Source of the DNA: Mycobacterium lehmannii
GTDB taxonomy: Bacteria > Actinomycetota > Actinomycetes > Mycobacteriales > Mycobacteriaceae
DNA: 64,000 nt
Assembly: GCF_002245535.1 (NCBI RefSeq)
Contig: NZ_NKCN01000002.1
Span: forward strand, 248,001 to 312,000
Reading direction: 5' to 3'
The notes beneath the pieces were generated by a model. That model saw only the letters and a list, made by a program, of their open reading frames with translations, searched no databases and was not told the DNA's origin. A program made the position numbers and the translations under genes. Of this stretch, positions 56,840-64,000 are shown piece by piece (within the stretch, counting starts at the first letter, position 1; every line of letters begins with the position of its first letter).

Positions 56840-59226
56840 GGTTCGGCCCGTCCGATCGACACGACATCCCCGGTGGACACCCCGAGGCTTCGGTGCACCG
56901 CTGAACCCGGCGAATTCAGGGGGAGCCAGATCACGCGGTCGCCCATGTCGGTGATGGCCAACGGCAGCGTGATCGTTCCTCGCGGTGTCCTCGCGGTGAC
57001 CAGATCACCCTCCGCGGCGCCGATTTCGGCCGCGGTGGCGGCGGAAAGCCGTGCCACCGGAGCACGGGCGGTGCCCGCCAGATGCGGTTCGCCGTCTTGT
57101 AGTCGGCCTTCGTCGAGCAGCATCCGCCACCCCGCGAGCACGGCTTGCCCCTCGGCCGGCGGCGTCCGCTTCGGCGGAGCAACGTCCGGTGCCTCGGGCC
57201 GTCGACCCGCCCACATGCCCAAGCGCGATATCTCGTCCCCGGCGGCCGCTGCGGTCGGCAGGTTCAACGCGACACCGATCTCGTCGGCCAGGAAGGTCAG
57301 CACCCGCAGATCGGGGATGGCGTTGGTCTCCAGTGACGGCTGGAAGGGACGAAGTCGGCCTTCCCAGTTCAGGAATGAACCGGCTTTCTCCACTACGGGC
57401 GCGATGGGGAAGACGACGTCGGCGACCGCTGTCACCGCGCTCTCCCTCAGTTCGAGACTCACGACGAACGGTGTGGACTCGATCGCGGCCAGTGCCGCTT
57501 CGGGATCGGGTAGGTCGTCGACCTCGACGCCGCCGACGAGCAGGGCGCCCAGTTCGCCGCTGCGCGCTGCCTCCAATATCGCGGTGGTGTCGCGACCAGG
57601 TTCGGTGGGCAGCTCGCTGACGTGCCATGCCGCCGCGGTCTGCTCGACGGCCGCGCTGTCGACGATCGGCCTGCCACCGGGCAGCAGGTTCGGTAACGCG
57701 CCGGCCTCAGCCGCGCCTCGTTCGCCTGCCCGTCTCGGCACCCACGACAGCCGGGCGCCGGTCGCTTCGGCCAATTTGCTTGCCGCAGAGAGCGCTCCGG
57801 GTGAGGTGGCCAGACGCTCGCCGACCATGATGATCGCGCCCGGCAGCCGCAGCTGCGGGTCGTCGGCCAGCGCGTCCAGGGCGGCGGCCTCGTCGCCCGG
57901 GGCCGCGGTGACAAGGCGGCCTCGCAGCTTGGTCAGGGCGCGGGTGGCGAAGGGGGCGACGGAGATGACCTGCAGTCCCTTGTTGCGCGCGGCCTTGCGC
58001 AGCCGCAGGAACACGATCGGGGATTCCTCTTCCGGCTCGAACCCGGCCAGCAGCACCGCCGGCGCATTCTCCAGATCGGTGTAGGTCACCGTCATCGGCT
58101 GTCCCGCGACATGGGCGGCCAGGAAGTCGGCCTCCTCGGCGCTGTGCGACCGGGCCCGAAAGTCGATGTCGTTGGTGTTCAGCACGATCCGGGCGAACTT
58201 GGAGTACGCGTAGGCGTCCTCGACGGTCATCCGGCCGCCGACCAGCACGCCCGCGCTTCCGGCCGCAGCCGCCAGCCCGGTGCCGGCGACCACGAGAGCC
58301 TCCGACCACGAGGCGGGCCGCAACTTGCCGTCCTCGTCGCGGATCATCGGGGTGGTGATGCGGTCACCCTGGGTGGTGTAGGTGAAGGCCCAGCGACCCT
58401 TGTCGCAGTTCCATTCCTCGTTGACCTGTGGTTCGTCACCGGCCAAGCGGCGCATGACCTTTCCGCGCCGATGGTCGGTGCGCTGGGCGCATCCCGACGC
58501 GCAGTGCTCGCACACGCTGGGGCTCGACACCAGGTCGAAAGGCCGGGCCCGGAAGCGGTAGGCCGCCCCGGTCAGCGCGCCAACCGGGCAGATCTGCACG
58601 GTGTTGCCGGAGAAGTAGGACTCGAACGGTTCATCCGTCGCGATGCCTACCTGTTGCAGTGCACCGCGCTCGAGCAGTTCGATGAACGGATCGCCGGCGA
58701 TCTGCTCGGAGAACCGGGTGCAGCGCGCGCACAGCACACAGCGCTCGCGATCCAGCAGCACTTGCGATGAGATGTTGATCGGCTTCGGAAAGGTGCGTTT
58801 GACGTCTTCGAAGCGAGTTTCGGCGCGGCCGTTGGACATCGCCTGGTTCTGCAGCGGGCACTCGCCACCCTTGTCGCACACCGGGCAGTCCAGCGGATGG
58901 TTGATCAGCAGGAACTCCATGATGCCCTGCTGCGCCTTGTCGGCCTCCGGTGAGGTGTACTGCGTGCGCACCACCATGTCCGGCGTGCAGGTCGTCGTGC
59001 ATGACGCCATCGGTTTGCGCTGGCCCTCGACCTCGACCAGGCACTGCCGGCAGGCCCCCACCGGCTCGAGCAGTGGATGGTCGCAGAATCGCGGGATCTG
59101 GATGCCGATCAGTTCCGCGGCCCGAATCACCAACGTGCCCTTCGGAACACTGACCTCGAAGCCGTCGATGGACAACTGCACCATCTCGACTCCGGTGTCT
59201 GCCCCGGTGTCAGCGGTCTGCGTCAT
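56836..59226 (-). CDS. nuoG: NADH dehydrogenase I subunit G
   Basis: This 796-residue iron-sulfur subunit has an N-terminal [2Fe-2S] ferredoxin domain ([15 protein letters not shown]...CTTTC), then [15 protein letters not shown] and CVLCARC clusters. A molybdopterin oxidoreductase-like domain follows that lacks cofactor-binding function. ATG 59226 is chosen; an upstream frame to 59259 has no support. The 51-bp gap to nuoF is the only non-overlapping junction of any length in the hydrophilic-arm genes. It overlaps nuoH. Confidence 0.95.
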   Translation of the reverse strand: MTQTADTGADTGVEMVQLSIDGFEVSVPKGTLVIRAAELIGIQIPRFCDHPLLEPVGACRQCLVEVEGQRKPMASCTTTCTPDMVVRTQYTSPEADKAQQGIMEFLLINHPLDCPVCDKGGECPLQNQAMSNGRAETRFEDVKRTFPKPINISSQVLLDRERCVLCARCTRFSEQIAGDPFIELLERGALQQVGIATDEPFESYFSGNTVQICPVGALTGAAYRFRARPFDLVSSPSVCEHCASGCAQRTDHRRGKVMRRLAGDEPQVNEEWNCDKGRWAFTYTTQGDRITTPMIRDEDGKLRPASWSEALVVAGTGLAAAAGSAGVLVGGRMTVEDAYAYSKFARIVLNTNDIDFRARSHSAEEADFLAAHVAGQPMTVTYTDLENAPAVLLAGFEPEEESPIVFLRLRKAARNKGLQVISVAPFATRALTKLRGRLVTAAPGDEAAALDALADDPQLRLPGAIIMVGERLATSPGALSAASKLAEATGARLSWVPRRAGERGAAEAGALPNLLPGGRPIVDSAAVEQTAAAWHVSELPTEPGRDTTAILEAARSGELGALLVGGVEVDDLPDPEAALAAIESTPFVVSLELRESAVTAVADVVFPIAPVVEKAGSFLNWEGRLRPFQPSLETNAIPDLRVLTFLADEIGVALNLPTAAAAGDEISRLGMWAGRRPEAPDVAPPKRTPPAEGQAVLAGWRMLLDEGRLQDGEPHLAGTARAPVARLSAATAAEIGAAEGDLVTARTPRGTITLPLAITDMGDRVIWLPLNSPGSAVHRSLGVSTGDVVSIGRAEP

Positions 59227-59277
59227 TGCGCCCCCTCTTCGCCGCGAACCTGCGGCCACTGCAGAAAATCGCCCCCA

Positions 59278-60594
59278 TCAGCTCCCGACCCCTTCCGTAG
59301 CCATCAGCGTGGAGGCGTGCGGATCGAACGGGCACCCGCCGTCGAGGTGGGCGATGTACTCGTCGCGGAAGAACTTGATCGACGACATGATGGGTGCCGC
59401 CGCGCCGTCACCCAAAGCGCAGAACGCTTTTCCGAAGATGTTGTCGGAGATGTCGAGCAACTTGTCGATATCGGCCTCGGTGCCCGCGCCCGTCTCCAGA
59501 CGTTCGTAGATCTGAGCCAGCCAGTAGGTGCCCTCGCGGCACGGCGTGCACTTGCCGCACGACTCGTGGGCGTAGAAATCGGTCCAGCGGCGCACGGCGC
59601 GCACCACGCAGGTGGTCTCGTCGAAGATCTGCAGCGCCTTGGTGCCGAGCATGGTGCCGACGCCGGCCATGCCCTCGTAATCCAGTGGTACGTCGAGGTG
59701 TTCATCGGTCAGCAGGGGAGTGGAGGAGCCGCCGGGTGTCCAGAACTTCAACTGGTGCCCGGAACGGATTCCGCCCGCATACTCCAGAAGTTCGCGCAGC
59801 GTGATGCCCAGCGGCGCCTCGTACTGTCCGGGGTTGGTGACGTGGCCCGACAGCGAGTACAGCGTGAAGCCCGGCGACTTCTCTGAACCCATCGACCGGA
59901 ACCAGTCGATGCCGTTGAGCAGGATGGGTGGAACGCTGGCGATCGACTCGACGTTGTTGACCACGGTGGGACAGGCGTACAGCCCTGCGACGGCGGGGAA
60001 CGGCGGCCGCAACCTCGGTTGTCCGCGTCGGCCTTCGAGCGAGTCCAGCAGCGCGGTTTCCTCACCGCAGATGTAGGCGCCCGCCCCGGCGTGCACGATC
60101 AGTTCCAGGTCGAAGCCCGACCCTTGGATGTCGTTGCCGAGGAAACCGGCCTCGTGCGCTTCGGCAACCGCGGCGTGCAGCCTGCGCAGCACCGGCACCA
60201 CCTCGCCGCGCAGGTAGATGAAGGCGTGATGCGCCCGGATCGCATAGGCCGCGATGATCGCACCCTCGATGAGGAAGTGCGGGGTCGTCAGCATCAGCGG
60301 AATGTCTTTGCAGGTACCGGGTTCCGACTCGTCGGCGTTGACCACCAGGTAGTGCGGTTTTGCGCCGGCGCCGGTATCGCTCTGCGGGATGAACGACCAC
60401 TTCGTGCCGGTGGGAAAGCCCGCGCCGCCGCGGCCCCGCAGACCGGACTCCTTCACCAGGTTGATGAGGTCGTCCGGGTCCATCGCCAGGGCCTTCTCCA
60501 GGGCGCGGTAGCCGCCGTGGCGGCGATAGGTGTCCATCGACCATGGTTCCGGCTCGTCCCAGAACCGGCTGAACACGGGCGTCAGGTCTGTCAT
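59278..60594 (-). CDS. nuoF: NADH dehydrogenase I subunit F (NADH and FMN binding)
   Basis: This 438-residue flavoprotein binds NADH and FMN. Motifs are GLRGRGGAGFPTGTKW (nucleotide loop) and VVNADESEPGTCKD. ICGEETALLDSLEGRRGQPRLRPPFPA follows, and the cluster N3 motif is ESCGKCTPCREG. ATG 60594 overlaps the nuoE stop (ATGA); a longer frame to 60876 lies inside nuoE and is rejected. Confidence 0.96.
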   Translation of the reverse strand: MTDLTPVFSRFWDEPEPWSMDTYRRHGGYRALEKALAMDPDDLINLVKESGLRGRGGAGFPTGTKWSFIPQSDTGAGAKPHYLVVNADESEPGTCKDIPLMLTTPHFLIEGAIIAAYAIRAHHAFIYLRGEVVPVLRRLHAAVAEAHEAGFLGNDIQGSGFDLELIVHAGAGAYICGEETALLDSLEGRRGQPRLRPPFPAVAGLYACPTVVNNVESIASVPPILLNGIDWFRSMGSEKSPGFTLYSLSGHVTNPGQYEAPLGITLRELLEYAGGIRSGHQLKFWTPGGSSTPLLTDEHLDVPLDYEGMAGVGTMLGTKALQIFDETTCVVRAVRRWTDFYAHESCGKCTPCREGTYWLAQIYERLETGAGTEADIDKLLDISDNIFGKAFCALGDGAAAPIMSSIKFFRDEYIAHLDGGCPFDPHASTLMATEGVGS

Positions 60595-61454
60595 GCGCGG
60601 GAATCCGTTGTGTCTGGGTCGGTTTCGACGGTTTGTGACTTCGGCGGGACGGTCGCCGACGGGCCAGGCGCGGACGCGTTCCTGGTGGCCTCGACACCCG
60701 CGGTTTCGTCGTCGAGCGTCTCGGTGGAAGCGGCGGAGGCGTCGGCGTCGGGCGCCTGCATGCCGCGTTCGCGCGCCACCCGCAGACCCGCCAACGTGGC
60801 GTCGCCGACGTTGTTGCCACCTGAGCGTGGGTCGGGCAGACCCGCGAGTGTGCGCGCGGTCTCCCGGAACGTACACAGCGGCGTCCCCCGCGTGGGTTCG
60901 GGAGGTTGACCGTCGCGCAACGCGTCGACGAGGTCGCGCGCCGACGACGTCGTCTGATTGTCGAAGAACTCCCAGTTGACCATCACCACCGGTGCGTAAT
61001 CACACGCCGCATTGCACTCGATGTGTTCGAGGGTGACGCGTCCGTCCGGGGTCGTCTCGCCGGCATGGACACCCAGATGTTCCTGCAGCGATTCGAGAAT
61101 CGCGTCGCCGCCCATCACCGCGCACAGGGTGTTGGTGCACACACCGACGAGGTACTCGCCGGTCGGTGTCCGCCGGTACATCGAGTAGAAGGTCGCCACC
61201 GCGGTGACCTCGGCGTCGGTCAGCCCCAACTGCTTGGCGCAGAACGTGATACCGGCGGGGGTCAGGCATCCGTCCTCGGACTGCACGAGGTGCAGCAACG
61301 GCAGCAGCGCCGAACGCGCCTGCGGGTAGCGCGAAATGATCAGCTCGGCGTCGGCGGTGAGCCGCGCCACGACGTCATCTGAATATGAGACCGGCCCGTT
61401 GATCGGCGGGCCGGGTTCCTCGGGTCGCTGACCGAGCTCGAGGAATACGCTCAC
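60591..61454 (-). CDS. nuoE: NADH dehydrogenase I subunit E ([2Fe-2S])
   Basis: This 287-residue thioredoxin-like-fold subunit has [2Fe-2S] ligands in CTNTLC and ECNAACD. It has a C-terminal extension of roughly 90-100 residues, rich in Ala, Thr and Asp, that E. coli NuoE lacks. The GTG start overlaps nuoD (GTGA). Confidence 0.95.
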   Translation of the reverse strand: MSVFLELGQRPEEPGPPINGPVSYSDDVVARLTADAELIISRYPQARSALLPLLHLVQSEDGCLTPAGITFCAKQLGLTDAEVTAVATFYSMYRRTPTGEYLVGVCTNTLCAVMGGDAILESLQEHLGVHAGETTPDGRVTLEHIECNAACDYAPVVMVNWEFFDNQTTSSARDLVDALRDGQPPEPTRGTPLCTFRETARTLAGLPDPRSGGNNVGDATLAGLRVARERGMQAPDADASAASTETLDDETAGVEATRNASAPGPSATVPPKSQTVETDPDTTDSRA

Positions 61455-62812
61455 CTGTCCACGCCTCCCATCACCGGGTCGATCGACGCCACCGCGGTGA
61501 TCAGATCGGCTACCATGCCGCCTTCACACATCGCGGCGACGGCCTGCAGGTTGTTGAAGGACGGGTCCCGGTAGTGCACCCGGTAGGGCCGGGTGCCGCC
61601 GTCGGAGACCATGTGCACGCCGAGTTCGCCTCGCGGAGACTCGACCGCGACGTAGACCTGGCCCGCGGGCACCCGGATACCCTCGGTGACGAGCTTGAAG
61701 TGGTGGATCAGCCCCTCCATCGAATGACCCATGATCCTGGCGATGTGCTCGGGCGAGTTGCCCAGCCCGTCCGGGCCGACCTTCAGATCGGCCGGCCAAC
61801 CCAACTTCTTGTCCTCGATCATCACGGGCCCGGGTCGAAGTCGGTCCAGGCACTGCTCGACGATCTTCAGCGACTCGTGCATCTCCTTGACCCGGATCAG
61901 ATACCGGCCGTAGGAGTCACAGCCCTCGTCGGTGATCACGTCGAAGTCGTATGTCTCGTAACCGCAATACGGTTGGGTTTTGCGCAGGTCGTGCGGCAGC
62001 CCCGTGGAACGCAGGCAGGGCCCGGTGATCCCGAGCGCCATGCACCCGGTCAGATCGAGATAACCGACGCCGACCGTGCGGCCCTTCCAGATGTAGTTCT
62101 CGTTGAGCAGGTCCTCGAGGTCCTTGAGCCGCTTGGGCATCAGGTCGAGCACCTCACGGATCTGCGGCACTGCCTCGTCGGGAAGGTCCACCGCCACCCC
62201 GCCCGGACGAACGTACGCGCTGTTCATCCGCAGGCCCGTCACCGTCTCGAACACCGACAGGATCTGCTCGCGTTCACGGAATCCGTAGAACATCGCGCTC
62301 ATCGCGCCCAGTTCCATCCCGCCGGTCGCCAGCGCGACAAGATGCGAGGAGATGCGGTTGAGCTCCATCATCATCACGCGAATGACGCTGGCGCGCTCGG
62401 GGATCGCGTCGGTGACGCCCAACAGTTTCTCGACGCCCAGACAGTAGGCCGTCTCGTTGAAGAACGGCGACAGATAGTCCATCCGCGTGACGAACGTGAC
62501 GCCCTGCGTCCAGTTGCGGAACTCGAGGTTCTTCTCGATTCCGGTGTGCAGGTAGCCGATTCCGCAGCGGGCGGAGATGACCGTCTCACCCTCGATCTCG
62601 AGGACCAGCCGAAGCACACCGTGGGTGGAGGGGTGCTGCGGACCCATGTTCACGACGATGCGTTCGCCTGCGTGGGCCGCGGCCGCATCCTTGGCGGCCT
62701 GGACCACTTGGTCCCAATCCTGGCCGCCGACAACGATTACCGTCTCGTTGTTGTCCGACGCGGCCGAGGATGAAGCGCCGCCCTGCGTGGGCGGGACGTG
62801 CGAAATGCTCAT
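61451..62812 (-). CDS. nuoD: NADH dehydrogenase I subunit D
   Basis: This 453-residue hydrogenase-large-subunit-like protein contributes the quinone site with Nuo[22 protein letters not shown] and the C-terminal VRPYR-type loop ([14 protein letters not shown]) are intact. It is separate from NuoC, unlike the NuoCD fusion of E. coli. It starts one base into the nuoC stop (TGATG). Confidence 0.96.
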   Translation of the reverse strand: MSISHVPPTQGGASSSAASDNNETVIVVGGQDWDQVVQAAKDAAAAHAGERIVVNMGPQHPSTHGVLRLVLEIEGETVISARCGIGYLHTGIEKNLEFRNWTQGVTFVTRMDYLSPFFNETAYCLGVEKLLGVTDAIPERASVIRVMMMELNRISSHLVALATGGMELGAMSAMFYGFREREQILSVFETVTGLRMNSAYVRPGGVAVDLPDEAVPQIREVLDLMPKRLKDLEDLLNENYIWKGRTVGVGYLDLTGCMALGITGPCLRSTGLPHDLRKTQPYCGYETYDFDVITDEGCDSYGRYLIRVKEMHESLKIVEQCLDRLRPGPVMIEDKKLGWPADLKVGPDGLGNSPEHIARIMGHSMEGLIHHFKLVTEGIRVPAGQVYVAVESPRGELGVHMVSDGGTRPYRVHYRDPSFNNLQAVAAMCEGGMVADLITAVASIDPVMGGVDR

Positions 62813-63528
62813 CAGCTGTAGACCCTCCGTTGATCGGGCGGAGGAATCTCGGCGCCGTGATACTCCACCGGGATGCCGCCCAACGGGTAGTCCTTGCGCT
62901 GCGGGTGCCCCACCCAGTCGTCGGGCATCTCGATCCGGGTCAGGGCGGGATGCCCGTCGAAGATGATGCCGAAGAAGTCGTAGGTCTCGCGTTCGTGCCA
63001 GTCGGTGGTGGGATAGACCTCGAACAGCGACGGGATGTGCGGGTCATCGTCGGGTGCGGCGACCTCGATCAAGATCCGCCGGTTGTGGGTGATGGACATC
63101 AGCGGATACACCGCGTGCAGTTCGCGCCCGACTTTGTCGGGGTAGTGCACCCCACTGACTCCGAGGCACAACTCGAAACGCAACTGCGGATCGTCCCGCA
63201 GCGCACGGGCCACGATAGGCAGCTGGTCACGCTGCACCTCGAGGGTCAGCTCGTCGCGGTGCACCACGACCCGCTCGATCGATGCCGCGTAACCGTCCTC
63301 GCCGAGCACCTCGGCGAGCCGATCGACGACCTCGTCGAAATAGCGGCCGTAGGGACGTGGTGAGCTGCCGGGCAGCGCGACGGGTCGCACCAGGCGCCCG
63401 TAGCCGGAGGTGTCACCTGACCCCTTAACCCCGAACATTCCGCGGCGGACACCGATGATCTTCGGTGCGCCCGCTTCGGCGCCGTTGCCGTTCGTCGCGT
63501 TCTGCTTTTCATCCGGGCCGGCGGTCAT
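62812..63528 (-). CDS. nuoC: NADH dehydrogenase I subunit C
   Basis: This 238-residue subunit of the connecting arm contains [35 protein letters not shown], the family signature. The N-terminus (about 70 residues, with [19 protein letters not shown]) is an actinobacterial extension. ATG 63528 overlaps the nuoB stop (ATGA); the longer frame to 63795 is inside nuoB. Confidence 0.95.
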   Translation of the reverse strand: MTAGPDEKQNATNGNGAEAGAPKIIGVRRGMFGVKGSGDTSGYGRLVRPVALPGSSPRPYGRYFDEVVDRLAEVLGEDGYAASIERVVVHRDELTLEVQRDQLPIVARALRDDPQLRFELCLGVSGVHYPDKVGRELHAVYPLMSITHNRRILIEVAAPDDDPHIPSLFEVYPTTDWHERETYDFFGIIFDGHPALTRIEMPDDWVGHPQRKDYPLGGIPVEYHGAEIPPPDQRRVYS

Positions 63529-64000
63529 CGCAGCAGCCCCTTGAGCTCGATGGTCGGCGTGACGGCCAGCGCGGCCTGCTCGGCCTCGCGGATCGCCTCT
63601 TCGCGGTGCACGCCGAGCGGCATCTCCTGAATCTTGTCGTGCAGCTTCAGGATCGCGTGCAGCAGCATCTCCGGGCGCGGCGGGCAACCGGGCAGGTAGA
63701 TGTCCACCGGGACGACGTGATCGACACCCTGGACGATCGCGTAGTTGTTGAACATCCCGCCCGAGGATGCGCACACTCCCATCGCCAGAACCCACTTCGG
63801 CTCAGCCATCTGGTCGTAGATCTGCCGCAGCACCGGCGCCATCTTCTGGCTGACCCGCCCCGCGACGATCATCAGGTCGGCCTGGCGGGGCGTGGCCGAG
63901 AACCGCTCCATGCCGAACCGTGAGATGTCGAACCGCGGGCCTGCCGTGGCCATCATCTCGATCGCGCAGCACGCCAGCCCGAACGTCGCGGGCCACAGCG
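63525..64000 (-). CDS. nuoB: NADH dehydrogenase I subunit B, 3' part (runs off the window)
   Basis: This subunit carries cluster N2, the last iron-sulfur centre before quinone. The visible 158 codons include [17 protein letters not shown] with the paired cysteines, [10 protein letters not shown] and LPGCPPRPE, giving all four N2 ligands. The start codon and nuoA lie beyond position 64000. An internal ATG at 63956 would give a truncated protein lacking the cysteine pair and is not the start. Confidence 0.95.
   Translation of the reverse strand, partial: LWPATFGLACCAIEMMATAGPRFDISRFGMERFSATPRQADLMIVAGRVSQKMAPVLRQIYDQMAEPKWVLAMGVCASSGGMFNNYAIVQGVDHVVPVDIYLPGCPPRPEMLLHAILKLHDKIQEMPLGVHREEAIREAEQAALAVTPTIELKGLLR

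Overview
The window is high-GC actinobacterial DNA. Its gene content and order are those of a Mycobacterium/Mycolicibacterium chromosome. The left half keeps the gene order I remember for the M. tuberculosis Rv3215 to Rv3193c stretch, read in inverted orientation: entC, gpm2, a ParA ATPase, a beta-propeller membrane protein, rhlE, a ferritin-like protein, an MmpS protein, DUF3107, TetR, DUF3152, moeZ, an ATL, lipV, adnAB, a K+ channel, nudC, mrx1, uvrD2, whiB7, an ABC1 kinase, an E1-like protein, a DUF2342-type protein, a PDZ-Lon protease and a UPF0182 protein. The right end is the 14-gene complex I operon. Homologies are recalled family knowledge and were not searched.

Layout. 1-12.4 kb: partial isochorismate synthase, phosphatase, ParA with an in-frame 30-bp repeat, RNA helicase, envelope proteins and the MoeZ sulfur carrier enzyme. 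12.5-24.6 kb: DNA-repair block (adnA-adnB, uvrD2) with a K+ channel, NudC, mycoredoxin and the whiB7 antibiotic-stress regulator. whiB7 has a WhiB7-type promoter, an alanine-rich leader peptide and an intrinsic terminator before its start codon. 24.7-32.6 kb: ABC1-kinase, E1-like, metalloprotease-like, PDZ-Lon and UPF0182 proteins. 32.8 kb: initiator tRNA. 33-48.9 kb is more accessory: metallo-beta-lactamase-fold hydrolase, a lone mycobactin-type acyl-AMP ligase (mbtM) behind an IdeR-like box, hydrolases, hpx/aofH, an F420-type oxidoreductase plus EthA-like monooxygenase, an Rv3169/Rv3168/Rv3167c-like unit with an operator palindrome, a PIG-L deacetylase, an enoyl-CoA hydratase, and an FAD monooxygenase with its TetR. 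49.0-64.0 kb: nuoN back to nuoB on the minus strand, almost every junction overlapping by 1-8 nt.

Gene packing is very tight. No gene-free stretch exceeds 300 bp. The longer gaps often hold palindromic elements: three copies of a 61-bp element with a GACACGCC core, two copies of a GCGATTTCGGTG element, and single large inverted repeats between converging genes. I see no insertion sequence, prophage, CRISPR array or rRNA. The most noteworthy points are the whiB7 attenuation region, the decapeptide repeat in ParA, the intergenic repeat families, the iron-boxed solitary mbtM, and the orphan E1-like (cyclodehydratase-type) protein.
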